Source: Sphingomonas canadensis
GTDB lineage: Bacteria; Pseudomonadota; Alphaproteobacteria; Sphingomonadales; Sphingomonadaceae
DNA: 64,000 nt
NCBI RefSeq assembly: GCF_026013525.1
Contig: NZ_JAPDRA010000006.1
Coordinates: 169,975 to 233,974, forward strand
Reading direction: 5' to 3'
The translations under genes were made by a program, and so were the position numbers. This document shows positions 44,233 to 54,149 of the stretch, one piece after another (the stretch's first letter is position 1; each line of letters opens with the position of its first letter). A model generated the notes under the pieces. The model ran no database searches and was not told the DNA's origin. It saw only the letters and a list, made by a program, of their open reading frames with translations.

Positions 44233-45441
44233 ATGACCGGAACCCGCGCCCGCAAGGTCCTGTTCGTCATCCACCAGATCGGCAGCGGCGCCGACGGCGG
44301 CATCCGCAGCATCGCGGAGATCGTCCGCGCGACGCCCGCGATCGACCGGCTGGTGGTCACCAACCGCGAAAGCTCGGTGACCGAAATGCTGCGCGCGGCC
44401 GCCCCGGTCGAGATGTGGGAGATGACCGAACGGGCGTATCGCGACGGATCGCCCTCCCCGCTCTATCGCCTGCGCCAGGCCCTGTCCCGGCTGCGCAACA
44501 ACTGGCGGACCTTCCGCGCGGTGAAGCGCCACGGCATCACCATCGTCCATGCGAACGAACAGCGCGCGTTCTGGAACTCGGTATATGGCGCGCGGCTGGC
44601 GGGCGTTCCCGTGATCTACAACGTCCGCGATACCAGCAACCAGCAGCACGCCGGCCCGCGCTGGCACCGCGCGCTGCGGCTGTGCGACCGTTTCCTGGTG
44701 CTCTCGCGCGAGATGGAGGAGGCCTGGCGCGCCGACCTGCACCCGACCTCGGAAGAGCCGGGACAGCGCGACAAGTTCGCCCATCTCTATTCGATCGTCG
44801 ATCCAGAGCGCTATTTCCCGGTGCCGGAGCCGGAGCGGCAGGCGATCCGCGCATCGCTGGGCATCGATCCGGATCGGCCGGCGGTGGTCTATGTCGGCCG
44901 TTTCGACGACAAGAAGGCGCAGCTCGATTTCATCGCCCAGGCCTTGCCCGCGCTGCGCGATCGCGCGCCGCGGGCGATCACCTATTTCGTCGGCGATTTC
45001 GAGCCCGGCAGCGATCCCTATGCCGCAGCCTGCCTGGCCGAGGTGGAGAAGCACGGCCTGCAGGATTCGGTGCGTTTCGCCGGATATTCGGATCGCGTCG
45101 CCGACTGGTATCGCGCGGCGGACATCGTCGCTCTGGCATCGCGCCGCGAGGGGTTGCCGCGCTGCATGATCGAGACGCTGGCGTGCGGCAGCGGTTTCGT
45201 CAGCTTCGCGGTCTGCTCGGTCCGCGAGATCGTGGAGGGGCATGATTGCGGCGTCGCCGTGCCGCTGGGCGACTATGCCGCTTTGGCCGACGCGATCGCC
45301 GCCCTGCTCGCCGACGAGGCGCGGCTCGCCCGCTATCGGGCGGCGGGACCGCTGCTTACCGCGCGCTTGTTCGCACCGGACACCAATGCTACCGCCTATG
45401 GGGATTTGCTCGACCGGCTAGCGGCGGAGGCGGCAAGGTGA
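44233..45441 (+). CDS. GT4-type glycosyltransferase
   Basis: 402 residues, ATG one base after the previous stop. The donor domain shows VVYVGRFDDKKAQLDFI and LASRREGLPRCMIETLACGS, the usual EX7E-type region (EGLPRCMIE). Its stop overlaps the GTG of the polymerase gene (GTGA). It probably adds the next sugar of the repeat unit; donor and linkage are not readable. Confidence 0.91.
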   Translation: MTGTRARKVLFVIHQIGSGADGGIRSIAEIVRATPAIDRLVVTNRESSVTEMLRAAAPVEMWEMTERAYRDGSPSPLYRLRQALSRLRNNWRTFRAVKRHGITIVHANEQRAFWNSVYGARLAGVPVIYNVRDTSNQQHAGPRWHRALRLCDRFLVLSREMEEAWRADLHPTSEEPGQRDKFAHLYSIVDPERYFPVPEPERQAIRASLGIDPDRPAVVYVGRFDDKKAQLDFIAQALPALRDRAPRAITYFVGDFEPGSDPYAAACLAEVEKHGLQDSVRFAGYSDRVADWYRAADIVALASRREGLPRCMIETLACGSGFVSFAVCSVREIVEGHDCGVAVPLGDYAALADAIAALLADEARLARYRAAGPLLTARLFAPDTNATAYGDLLDRLAAEAAR

Positions 45442-47009
45442 CATCGGCCATCGACCGCGAAGCGACTGAATTTCAGCCTAATTTCCGGATACGCATCCGC
45501 CGCGGCATCGCCGGAAAGCTCAGCGGATCCGACATATTCCTGCCGATTTCGCCCGCGGTCAGAATCCTGATCGTCGCATATCTGCTGATCTACCGCGTGG
45601 TACTGCCCTTCGCCGCCGCGATGTTCAATCCCGACGCCCAGCCGCTGCTCGGCCTGCGGGTGACAGCCGAGCTCGTCTACGCGCTGCTGCTCGCCTACCC
45701 GTTCCTGTTCGCCAAGCGCGAATATGGCTGGCTGCATCCGCTGGTCCTGCCGCTGGTGCTGAACCTGGGCAAGAGCCTGACGAAGAACCCCTTCTCGCTG
45801 TTCTTCCCGTTTGACAGCCCGGTGGTGGACCTGTCGGTCGCCAGCATCAGCCGCGCGGTCACCATGCAGCTTCCCCTGATCGACCTTGCGTGGCTCAATC
45901 TCCAATATACGCTGCTGCTGTGCCTGGCGCAGGCCGCCTATCTGGCGGCGTTCCTGTTCGGGCCGAAGATCACCGTGCCGCTGCTAACCCTCTACCGGCC
46001 AAAGCGGGTGCGAATGGTGTCGATCGCTTTTGCGGGCACGCTTTTTCTGATCGTCGTTGGTTTCATTCTCAGCCAGGGCGGCGTGAACACGCTGCTGGTG
46101 GCAATGCGCGGCGGGCGATCGGAACTGTTCGAAGGCTCCGGCCAGTATCTGTTCGCCGCCGCCGCGATGATCTCGATCGTCGCGGTCTGGTTCATGTATG
46201 AGGACCAGCCATGGAAGAACCCGTTTCTACTAGCCGCCATTGCGCTGTCGGTGGTCCTTGGCATCATCACCACGGGATCGCGCAGCGGCGCGATTCTAGC
46301 GGTGCTGTCGATCATTCTTCTGTGGTGGAAACGAAGGGGCCAGGTCCTCATTCTGCCGACGATGGGGGCCGCACTGCTCGGGTTGCTGATCCTGGGCGGG
46401 TTCGGCGCGATCCGTCAGGACTATTCGTCGGACACCGTCAACACCGAAGCATTCAACCCCCTGAACTATGGCGCGACGCTCTCTAGGGCGCTGGAGGATA
46501 TCAAGAACCGGGGCCAGGAGGATTCCACTCTCGCCGCGCTCGCCGGTGCCAACAAGGACGGCCTGCTCTGGGGTACCACCTATGTCTACGCCGTCTCCTT
46601 CTGGGTGCCGCGCGCGATATGGCCGGACAAGCCCCGCTCCGCCGACTCCTACAATTACATCTATAACTACAGGGGCTTTTCACGAAACATCACCTTCGAT
46701 GACGTGTCCTTCTATGGCTTCCCGGTCAATGCGGTCACCGAGGCCTTCTGGAATTTCTCCTATCTTGGCGTGATTCTGGTGTTTGGGCTTCTCGGCATGC
46801 TGCACCAGCATCTTGCAAGGGCCGCAAGCGTCTATCGCGGCGTTCCGTTCTTCTGGGTCGTATACATAATCATGCTGTCCGAGTTCGACGGCTCGACGAA
46901 GGACTTCGTCGACTTGGCGCGTACCATTCTGCTGTTGCTGATATTCGCTTTCTGCCTGGGCGTCGTCCGCATTGGAACGCGGCAACGGCCCGTGCTTCGA
47001 ACCAGCTAG
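45438..47009 (+). CDS. Wzy-type repeat-unit polymerase
   Basis: 523 residues from GTG 45438, overlapping the previous stop. About 12 membrane segments; the loop with FWVPRAIWPDKP matches the oligosaccharide repeat-unit polymerase family, as does the GSRSGAIL stretch before it. It joins lipid-linked repeat units in the periplasm. It is the last gene of the plus-strand block that starts at 43125, and convergent with a methyltransferase. Confidence 0.88.
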   Translation: MTSAIDREATEFQPNFRIRIRRGIAGKLSGSDIFLPISPAVRILIVAYLLIYRVVLPFAAAMFNPDAQPLLGLRVTAELVYALLLAYPFLFAKREYGWLHPLVLPLVLNLGKSLTKNPFSLFFPFDSPVVDLSVASISRAVTMQLPLIDLAWLNLQYTLLLCLAQAAYLAAFLFGPKITVPLLTLYRPKRVRMVSIAFAGTLFLIVVGFILSQGGVNTLLVAMRGGRSELFEGSGQYLFAAAAMISIVAVWFMYEDQPWKNPFLLAAIALSVVLGIITTGSRSGAILAVLSIILLWWKRRGQVLILPTMGAALLGLLILGGFGAIRQDYSSDTVNTEAFNPLNYGATLSRALEDIKNRGQEDSTLAALAGANKDGLLWGTTYVYAVSFWVPRAIWPDKPRSADSYNYIYNYRGFSRNITFDDVSFYGFPVNAVTEAFWNFSYLGVILVFGLLGMLHQHLARAASVYRGVPFFWVVYIIMLSEFDGSTKDFVDLARTILLLLIFAFCLGVVRIGTRQRPVLRTS

Positions 47010-47087
47010 CGGCCGCGCCGGGCACCGCGTGATCGGCCTCGTCGGTCCTGACCCTTCGACGGCGGATCGCCCCGCCGACAGCCCCCG

Positions 47088-47849
47088 CTACTTCTGCACG
47101 ATCGTATAAGCGAAGGAAGCCATCGGCGTTAGGTTCAGGCCACGCACGCCGGCGGTGACGGCCCGGTGCATCTCCCGCAGCACGGGGATCTTCGAATAGT
47201 AATTATGCCCATAGAAGGGCAGTTGCCAAACCTGGCGAAACCCGATCGCGCGGATGTCTTCACGCACCCGCCCGGAAATCCGGCAGCCCGAATAGAGCGC
47301 CGGGAATTTCGGCGTCTCCGCATCGTTACGGTGCGGGAAGAACAGCCGCAGCACCGGCGCGGTGACGGAGTCCGGCGCGATCCGGTTCACCACGAACGGC
47401 AACGAATAGAGGATCGGGTGGAGCGCGATATAGATGCCGCCCTCCTGCAATATGTCATAGATGTTGCTGTAGGCGCGCTTGTAGTTGCCGACATGCTCCA
47501 TCACCCATTTGGAGAAGGCGAAATCGTACTTTCCGGCATAGGGCGCAATCAGCGACTTGTCCGGCGTCTGTACGTCCAGGACGATGCTCTCGATCCAATC
47601 GGGCGCGAGCGCGACCTCGCTGGCCAGAATGTCGCTGGAAGTATAGGCGACCCCGAGCTGCTCTATCGTCTTCTGCTTCAGGAAAGGGCTGCGTCCGCCG
47701 CCGACCTCGAGCACCGAGCTGGCTCCGCTCCAGCCGATCAGATCGATCACGGTGCGCTGAAAATTCTTCACCGCCCAATCGCGATCGCGATGCTTCGCGA
47801 TTTCCTCTACCTTGACGGCAAGCCCGCCTGCGCGCTCGTTCGACCCCAT
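47088..47849 (-). CDS. Class I SAM-dependent methyltransferase
   Basis: 253 residues. SAM motif I is SVLEVGGGRSPF, motif II acid in YTSSDI, and post-I region FAFSKWVMEHVGNY. The C-terminal part is aromatic and basic. It probably methylates a sugar of the exopolysaccharide or its precursor. It is convergent with the polymerase and divergent from another methyltransferase. Confidence 0.87.
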   Translation of the reverse strand: MGSNERAGGLAVKVEEIAKHRDRDWAVKNFQRTVIDLIGWSGASSVLEVGGGRSPFLKQKTIEQLGVAYTSSDILASEVALAPDWIESIVLDVQTPDKSLIAPYAGKYDFAFSKWVMEHVGNYKRAYSNIYDILQEGGIYIALHPILYSLPFVVNRIAPDSVTAPVLRLFFPHRNDAETPKFPALYSGCRISGRVREDIRAIGFRQVWQLPFYGHNYYSKIPVLREMHRAVTAGVRGLNLTPMASFAYTIVQK

Positions 47850-48050
47850 CCGGTTTTACTCCCGAGGTTCGTTACTGCGACTCTTTGATGATTCTGCATA
47901 GCAGCACGAACCCCCTATTCCTACGAATTTGGTGTGCAGCATCGGATCGCCGGAAATCTGCACAAATGCGCCGGAACAGCCCGGTTGACGATCGCGCGAG
48001 GGGATGTCATCGCTGGTATCGCAGCGCAGCATCCAGGGGGCAGCCGGACC

Positions 48051-48776
48051 GTGACAGCAACCATCCCGCCGGTTAAGGACACCTATCCGAAGAACAAGAT
48101 TTGGCGGAAGCTTTGCCGGCTTCCGATGAACAAGGGCAAGCTATCGACGCGCAATCTCGACCGTCTCTGCCGCGATTTCGCGACGACGGAGCGGACGCTG
48201 GTCGTGCATTCCGAAGACGTCGACTACGCACCCTATTTCCCGAACGCCTATACGGTGACGAAGCGCCGGGATGTTCCGGCCGACATGCATGTCGACATCC
48301 ACTATCTGGAAATGTCGAAGATCCCGTCGGAAAGCTATCCGGTCATCCTGTGTACCGGCCTGCTGGAACATGTGCCCGATCCTTCGGTGCTGATCGGCGA
48401 ATTCCACCGCATTCTTCAGCCGGGCGGCAAGCTGATCCTGGGCGCCAGTGCAATCTTTTCTTTCCATGAGGCGCCGGACAACTTCTTCCACTTCACGCCC
48501 TATGGCTTCCGGCTCCTGTTCAAGGACTGGGATCATATCGAGATGCTGCGCGGCGCCAGCCAGCCGTTCGAGACGATCGGCATCCTGCTGCAGCGGATCA
48601 ACATGCAGTGCGACATCTTTCCGCCGATGCGGCCGATCGTCGCGCTGATGTCGCTCACGATGCGCTTCTTCGATCTGTTCGTGATCGCGCAGTACAACAC
48701 GGTGAGCCCGCGTGATCGCACGACGCTGACCGATTCGATGCTGCCGTCGAACATGCACGCCGTGGCGGTGAAGTAA
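48051..48776 (+). CDS. SAM-dependent methyltransferase-like protein
   Basis: 241 residues from GTG 48051 (GGGGG upstream); an earlier GTG at 47934 would add 39 untypical residues. The methyltransferase-11 type core is seen as ILCTGLLEHVPDPSVLIGEF then RILQPGGKLILG; motif I is weak (VVHSEDVDY), so SAM binding is less certain. The FHFTPYGFRLLF segment is common in sugar-associated methyltransferases of this group. It precedes the GMC oxidoreductase gene in the same direction. Confidence 0.8.
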   Translation: MTATIPPVKDTYPKNKIWRKLCRLPMNKGKLSTRNLDRLCRDFATTERTLVVHSEDVDYAPYFPNAYTVTKRRDVPADMHVDIHYLEMSKIPSESYPVILCTGLLEHVPDPSVLIGEFHRILQPGGKLILGASAIFSFHEAPDNFFHFTPYGFRLLFKDWDHIEMLRGASQPFETIGILLQRINMQCDIFPPMRPIVALMSLTMRFFDLFVIAQYNTVSPRDRTTLTDSMLPSNMHAVAVK

Positions 48777-48805
48777 CGCGCCAGGCCGCGCGATCGGAGG
48801 GCAGC

Positions 48806-50335
48806 ATGAACGAACCGGTCACCTGCGGGACGTGCGTGATCGGATCGGGGCCGGCGGGCGCGATCGTCGCGCTCGAGCTGGCCGCCGCGGGCGAGGACGT
48901 GCTCCTCGTCGAAGCGGGCAATCGCGATCCGGGTGCCGCCGCGAAGGCGACGATCGACCGGCTGGATGTCGCAGGCAACGCCGATCTCCAGTTCGGCCGC
49001 GCGTTCCAGGTCGGCGGCTCGTCGAACCTGTGGGCGGGCCGCGTCGCGCCGTTCGAGGCGATCGACTTCGATCATCGCGAATGGATGGCCGATACCCGCT
49101 GGCCCTTTTCGCGCGATGCGCTGGCCAGCGGCTATTCGCGCGCCTTCGCGCTGATGGGGCTGGCCGAAGACCCCGGCATCACCGTTCCCGAACGGCCCGA
49201 GGGGCTGAAGCAGGCCATCGCCAGCGACGGCTTCGAGCTCAAGAGCTTCGCCTGGTCAAAGCCGCCGTTCAACATCGGTGAGATCGTGAAGGCCAAGGGC
49301 GATCGGCCCGGCGGCCCGCGCCTGATGCTCGACGCGCCCGTCGTCGCGCTGCGCGAGAATGCGGATGCCACCGCTATCGAATTCGCGGAAGTCGCACGGC
49401 CGGACGGTTCGCGCGCGCGCATCCAGGCCCGGCGCTATGTGCTCGCCGCCGGCGGGCTGGAGGTGCCGCGCCTGCTGCTGGCGTCCAACCACGTCCGGCA
49501 AGCCGGCATCGGCAACGCGCACGACCTGGTCGGACGCTATTTCTCGACCCACCCCAAGGCCGATATGGCCGCGCTGGTTCTGCGCCGCGGCGTGGGCGTG
49601 CATCATCCGCTCTACAGCGATCAGCGGATCGGCCCCACGCTCGCGCGCGCCGGAATCGGCTTTACCGCGGAGTTCCAGCGCCGCCACCAGCTCCCGAACC
49701 ATTATGTCCAGCTCTCCCCGCTCCTGGAATTCCAGTCGAGCAAGGCGTTCGAGCGGGCACGGGGCTCCAGCGCTATCGCGTCGCCGCTGATCGAGAAGAA
49801 CAAGGTGATGCGCAAGCTGCTGCCCAGCCTCGGGCTGCTGGCGTTCGAAGCGATCGGCAAGCTGGCAGGGCTTCAGCTCCGCGCGCGCACCTTCATCCTG
49901 CGCGGCTTCCTGGACCAGATCCCCGACGCCACGCACCGCGTCACGCTTTCCGGCAAGCGCGACGCGAACGGTGTGCCGCTGATCGACATCGCCTGGCGGC
50001 TGACCGAGGAGGACCGCGCCTCCATCCTGCGCTTCTTCGAGCTGCTCGACGGCGTGGTCCGCGCGCGCGGCATCGGCCATGTCGAGTTCGGCGGGCTGAA
50101 GGCGCAAGGGGACTGGCCGATCACCGCGATCCACTCCCACTTCATGGGCACCACGCGCATGGCGGACGATCCGCGCCAGGGCGTTGTGGACGCCGACTGC
50201 AAGGTTCATGGCACCGCGAACCTCTATATCGCCGGGCCGTCGGTGTTCCCGACCTATGGCTATTCCAACCCGTTCCTGACGATCGCGGCCGTCTCCTATC
50301 GCCTTGCGGACCACCTGCTCGGGCGCGATCGCTGA
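48806..50335 (+). CDS. GMC-type FAD oxidoreductase
   Basis: 509 residues. The FAD motif is VIGSGPAGAIVALELAAAG with VEAG, the second motif QVGGSSNLWAGRV, and the C-terminal active-site region has SHFMGTTRM and the Asn-containing GYSNPFLT. The family oxidises alcohol groups, often of sugars. In this locus it might oxidise a sugar of the repeat unit or a lipid-linked intermediate; a role of this kind is known for DprE-like and fructose/glucose dehydrogenase relatives. Its stop overlaps the next start (TGATG). Confidence 0.88.
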   Translation: MNEPVTCGTCVIGSGPAGAIVALELAAAGEDVLLVEAGNRDPGAAAKATIDRLDVAGNADLQFGRAFQVGGSSNLWAGRVAPFEAIDFDHREWMADTRWPFSRDALASGYSRAFALMGLAEDPGITVPERPEGLKQAIASDGFELKSFAWSKPPFNIGEIVKAKGDRPGGPRLMLDAPVVALRENADATAIEFAEVARPDGSRARIQARRYVLAAGGLEVPRLLLASNHVRQAGIGNAHDLVGRYFSTHPKADMAALVLRRGVGVHHPLYSDQRIGPTLARAGIGFTAEFQRRHQLPNHYVQLSPLLEFQSSKAFERARGSSAIASPLIEKNKVMRKLLPSLGLLAFEAIGKLAGLQLRARTFILRGFLDQIPDATHRVTLSGKRDANGVPLIDIAWRLTEEDRASILRFFELLDGVVRARGIGHVEFGGLKAQGDWPITAIHSHFMGTTRMADDPRQGVVDADCKVHGTANLYIAGPSVFPTYGYSNPFLTIAAVSYRLADHLLGRDR

Positions 50336-51441
50336 TGCGGATCGGCTATATCCACGATTCGGAAATGCCGGGGCCGGAGGCGAGCACGGTCAACGTCGCC
50401 AAGATGTGCGCCGCCTTCGCCGCCAACGGGCATGCGCCGCTGCTGGTCCACCTGAAGGGCTCCGGCGGCGGCATCGGCGCGCATTACCATCTGTCCCATC
50501 CGTTCCGCGCCGTCGCGGTGCCGCTTCCGGCGCGGCTCGGCGTGCGCAAGAAGCTGTTCTCGCTCGCCGCCGCCGCGATCATGCGCGCGGCCCGCCCGGC
50601 GATCGTCTATGGCCGCAAGCCGATCCAGCTCCTCCCCGCGATGCGGCTGGGGCTCGACCTGGTCCTTGAGCTGCACACGCTGATCGGCCCCGATCAGCCG
50701 GCGCAGCGCCGCGCGTTCGCACGCATGCTGGCCAGCCCGCGGCTGCGGCGCATCGTGGTCATCTCCCAGGCGCTGGCCGACGATCTGGCCGCCGAATGGC
50801 CCGCCGCGGCCGGGCGGACGATCGTGGCCCATGACGGCGCCGATCCGGCAGGCGAAGGCGTTGTCCCGATCACGCGGCCCAACCCCGGCCGGCCCTGCGC
50901 AGGCTACGCCGGGCATCTCTATCCCGGCAAGGGGATGGAGACGATCGCCGCGCTGGCGGCGATGCGGCCGAACGTCGATTTCGTCGTGCTGGGCGGCCGG
51001 CCCGACGATATCACCCGGTGGACCGCCCAGACCCAGGGGCAGTCCAACCTGTTCTTCCGCGGCATGGTTCCCCATGCGGACGTGCCCCGCCACCTGGGCG
51101 ATTGCGATGTGGTGCTGGCGCCCTATTCGGCCCGCGTCCAGGTCTCCGACGGCAAGACCGACGTGGCCCGCTGGATGTCGCCGCTCAAGATCTTCGAATA
51201 TATGGCCCAGGGCCGCGCGATCATGGCATCCGGCCTGCCCGTGATCCGCGAGATATTGCGCGACGGCGATACGGCCGCGCTATGCCCGCCGGACGATCCG
51301 GCAGCATGGGCGGAGCGGCTCGACGCGCTGCTCGCCGATCCCGCCGCGTGCAAGGCCATGGGCGCGCGCGCGCAGGCCGAGTTCGAGGCGCACTATACCT
51401 GGAAAGGCCGCGCGGAGCTGGTGCTCGACGGGCTGGCCTGA
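50335..51441 (+). CDS. GT4-type glycosyltransferase
   Basis: 368 residues, ATG overlapping the previous stop by one base. Donor domain signs: CAGYAGHLYPGKGMETI, VVLGGRPDDI and the PLKIFEYMAQGRAIMAS region of the EX7E motif. The N-terminal half binds the acceptor. It is cotranscribed with the GMC oxidoreductase and convergent (4-base gap) with the methyltransferase ending at 51446. Confidence 0.9.
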   Translation: MRIGYIHDSEMPGPEASTVNVAKMCAAFAANGHAPLLVHLKGSGGGIGAHYHLSHPFRAVAVPLPARLGVRKKLFSLAAAAIMRAARPAIVYGRKPIQLLPAMRLGLDLVLELHTLIGPDQPAQRRAFARMLASPRLRRIVVISQALADDLAAEWPAAAGRTIVAHDGADPAGEGVVPITRPNPGRPCAGYAGHLYPGKGMETIAALAAMRPNVDFVVLGGRPDDITRWTAQTQGQSNLFFRGMVPHADVPRHLGDCDVVLAPYSARVQVSDGKTDVARWMSPLKIFEYMAQGRAIMASGLPVIREILRDGDTAALCPPDDPAAWAERLDALLADPAACKAMGARAQAEFEAHYTWKGRAELVLDGLA

Positions 51442-51445
51442 CGCC

Positions 51446-52642
51446 TCAGGCCGGCTTCTCGGCGATAAGGTGTACGGCCTGGGTAGTCAGATCGTCCAGC
51501 GCGACATGCGGGTTCTTTTCCAGGCAGTCCCGCACCACTTCGCTGTCCAGCACGATGCCGGCGCGGCTGGGGATCGGCAGCGTCCGCCAGCGGCGCACCG
51601 CGAAGCCAGCCTCCACCAGCAGCCGCTGGATCACCTGCTGGCTGTTGCAGCGGTTGAGCGACCCGCGGACCCACGGTGCGGCATGCTCCGCCTCATGCGG
51701 ATGCAGTTCCGCCAGATAACGGTCGAAATCGGCTTCCGAGAGCCGCAGATGGCCCCAGGCGAAATCGAGCGTACCGAAGGAATGGCCGCCAAGGGGATGG
51801 AAATAGGGGTCCCAGTTGTGGAACATCACCCCGCCGGGCTTCAGCAGCCGGTACATCTCGCGGAACGCCGCGCCCAGATCAACGATATGTTCGAGCACCT
51901 GCGCCGAATAGATGACGTCGAACTCGCCCTCCTCGAACTCGGTGCGCTTGGTCAGGTCGCCGAAGGCGAAGCGCGCGCCGGTCTGTGTCATCTCGCGCAC
52001 CTCCTGGAACCGCGAGACCGTGTCGAAAGCGCCGTCATAGAAATAGTCGAGGCCGGAGGCGCGAAATCCCATGCGATCGAACGCGACGATCGATTCCCCG
52101 CCCGAGATGAAGCCGATCTCCAGCACCGAGGAAGCGGCAGGATCGACCGGACGGCCGATCGCGGCGAACTCCTCCAGCCGGCGGCGATGGCTGGCCGTGC
52201 TCGAAGTGATCTTGGCCTCCACCTCTTCGCGGAGCGGCTTCAGCACCCGCTTGCCGATGTTCGAGATGCCGCCGCCGATGATGATGTCGCGATGCCGCTC
52301 CACATAGGGTGCGACCGCCGCGTTGATCTCCTCGATCGGCGCCGTGATCGTATATTCGCCGCGCAGGCGGACGAGCAGCGCCTCTCCCGCCTCGTCCAGC
52401 AGGCCGCGGCCCTTCAGTTCCTGGAGCAGCGACAGGCCGGAAATCACCTGCCAGGTGGGCTTCAGCCCATAGCGCTGCTTCGTGCTGATCGTGTAGCGGC
52501 GCCCGTCGGAAGCCTCGAACACCGGGCCATCGCCGGTGGTCTTGCCGCCGCGCTTGATCGCCAGATCGCGGGTGCCCGTGCCCGTATCGAGCCCCGCCTT
52601 GCGCAGGATGCGGCCCGCGGCCTTGCGAAGCGTCTTCTTCAT
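51446..52642 (-). CDS. SAM-dependent methyltransferase
   Basis: 398 residues. An N-terminal region of about 180 residues of unknown role precedes a methyltransferase fold: SVLEIGFISGGESIVAF (motif I), FAFGDLTKR, and IYSAQVLEHIVDLGAAF with RLLKPGGVMFH. The start overlaps the stop of the DUF115-like gene by 4 bases. It is the last gene of the minus-strand nonulosonate operon and may methylate the nonulosonic acid or a neighbouring sugar. Confidence 0.85.
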   Translation of the reverse strand: MKKTLRKAAGRILRKAGLDTGTGTRDLAIKRGGKTTGDGPVFEASDGRRYTISTKQRYGLKPTWQVISGLSLLQELKGRGLLDEAGEALLVRLRGEYTITAPIEEINAAVAPYVERHRDIIIGGGISNIGKRVLKPLREEVEAKITSSTASHRRRLEEFAAIGRPVDPAASSVLEIGFISGGESIVAFDRMGFRASGLDYFYDGAFDTVSRFQEVREMTQTGARFAFGDLTKRTEFEEGEFDVIYSAQVLEHIVDLGAAFREMYRLLKPGGVMFHNWDPYFHPLGGHSFGTLDFAWGHLRLSEADFDRYLAELHPHEAEHAAPWVRGSLNRCNSQQVIQRLLVEAGFAVRRWRTLPIPSRAGIVLDSEVVRDCLEKNPHVALDDLTTQAVHLIAEKPA

Positions 52643-53526
52643 GCCGTTATGCCTTCGACCTGGGTGTTGGTGGGAGCCGGGCGGGCAAGCACGGCGTCGA
52701 ACGAATCGCGTTCGAATATTTCCAGCTTGCCGCCATCGGTGATGTTGACGAGGCGGCGGCCGTCAGCCTCGAAGACCTTCCGCGCCAGGCGATAGCCAGC
52801 CTCGATGATGTGGAACTTGGGAATGCCCAGCCGGTCGCCGATCTTGTAGTGGTTGCCGGCAAAGTGAAACTTGTTCGCCAGCTCGATATTCTCGGCGGTG
52901 ATGATCGGCTTGCCGGTGGGGAACAGCTCCGGAAGAATGCCGTAGTCGTGATCGACGCCGATCAGATAAACCTCCGAAAAGCCCATGTAATAGGCGAGCT
53001 GGAGCGCGACATAGGTCACCGTCTGCGCATGATAGACCTCGGCCGCGGCGTTCTTTGAGAACATCGGTTCGCCGGGGTCGTCCGGATCGTCATGGCGCGT
53101 CGTGAACTTGCTGTTCAGCGTTATCACCTCGGGCGAGAGCGCATAGGCGAAGCTGTTCTTGAGCGACACGAACTTGGTGAAGCCCCGCGCCGCATTCAGC
53201 TCATCGGCCCAATCCTCGGCCTGGCTGATATCGACCTGGCACCAGAAGGTGGGCACGAAACCCAGCTCGTCGAAATGCTTGAACAGCGCATTGGCGCCGA
53301 ACGTGATCTCGTCCTTCAACGCGGTCAGGTCGCGCTTCATCAGGCTGGGGCCGTTGCCCATGATGAAACAGCGCCGCCCGCGGTATTTGTCGTGCAGCGC
53401 GGTAAGCCGCGGATCGCGCAGCTTCAGTCCGCGGATACGCAGGCTGCGCAGGTTATAGCGCAGCCACGCCAGCGGCTTGCGGGAGGCGGGGTAATCGTCC
53501 GTCCACGGCGGGGTCAGGTTTGGCAT
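52639..53526 (-). CDS. DUF115/GT42-like putative nonulosonate transferase
   Basis: 295 residues. The nucleotide-binding loop FIMGNGPSLMKRDL and the later YYMGFSEVYLIGVDHDYG follow the pattern of DUF115 (Maf/MptE) and of GT42 sialyltransferases such as Cst-II (GNGPSL ... EIYLSGIDF). The family includes enzymes that transfer CMP-activated nonulosonic acids. It lies beside the cytidylyltransferase gene, so the same use is likely. Seen: motifs; inferred: donor. The related N-terminal half of the 54876 gene gives a second copy of this fold. Confidence 0.72.
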   Translation of the reverse strand: MPNLTPPWTDDYPASRKPLAWLRYNLRSLRIRGLKLRDPRLTALHDKYRGRRCFIMGNGPSLMKRDLTALKDEITFGANALFKHFDELGFVPTFWCQVDISQAEDWADELNAARGFTKFVSLKNSFAYALSPEVITLNSKFTTRHDDPDDPGEPMFSKNAAAEVYHAQTVTYVALQLAYYMGFSEVYLIGVDHDYGILPELFPTGKPIITAENIELANKFHFAGNHYKIGDRLGIPKFHIIEAGYRLARKVFEADGRRLVNITDGGKLEIFERDSFDAVLARPAPTNTQVEGITA

Positions 53527-53530
53527 CTCG

Positions 53531-54148
53531 TCAATCTTCCGGCGAGGCTGGCGGCTGAGGCAGGCGGTTGCGCAGCACCTTGGCCGGCACGCCGCCGACG
53601 ATTGCCCCTGCGGGAACAGGCTTGGTCACCACACTGCCCGCCGCGACGATCGCGCCGCGGCCGATGGTTACTCCGCCCAGGATGCGCGCACCGGCGCCGA
53701 TCCACACATTGTCCTCGATCGTGGTCGGCTTTGCGATATCGCCCTGTTGCGCGATCGGCGTCTCCGGATCGTCGAACCGGTGATCGAACGCGATCACACT
53801 GCTGGAATGGCCGATGATCACGTCGTCGCCGATCGTTATCGGGCCTTCGGCGAGCATGACGCAGAAGGGGTTGACCGTGCATCGCTTGCCGATCGTGATC
53901 GATCCGCCGCGCGTGCTGAGATAGGTGTTCTCGCGGATCTTGGTGCGGCCGCCGATCTTGAGCACCGTACCGCCGCTCGACGACCAGCGCAGGTTGATGT
54001 TGGCGGACCAGGAGACGCTGGCATCCGCAGCGATGGCCGTCTGGCCAAGCGCCAGCAGGTAGCGGCGCTTGAGCCGCATTCCCAGGCGCGTGGAGATGCT
54101 GTCGAGCTTGCGCAGCAGCCGCGCCAATCCCTTGGGCTTGGCCGCCAA
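53531..54148 (-). CDS. Hexapeptide-repeat acyltransferase
   Basis: 205 residues. Left-handed beta-helix repeats run from about residue 60 to 195 ([37 protein letters not shown]), with the typical catalytic His in the FDHRF loop and the C-terminal [11 protein letters not shown]. It should transfer acetyl or another acyl group from CoA to a sugar hydroxyl or amine. In this operon it may O- or N-acetylate the nonulosonic acid (NeuD/NeuO-like role). Confidence 0.9.
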   Translation of the reverse strand: MAAKPKGLARLLRKLDSISTRLGMRLKRRYLLALGQTAIAADASVSWSANINLRWSSSGGTVLKIGGRTKIRENTYLSTRGGSITIGKRCTVNPFCVMLAEGPITIGDDVIIGHSSSVIAFDHRFDDPETPIAQQGDIAKPTTIEDNVWIGAGARILGGVTIGRGAIVAAGSVVTKPVPAGAIVGGVPAKVLRNRLPQPPASPED

Positions 54149-54149
54149 C

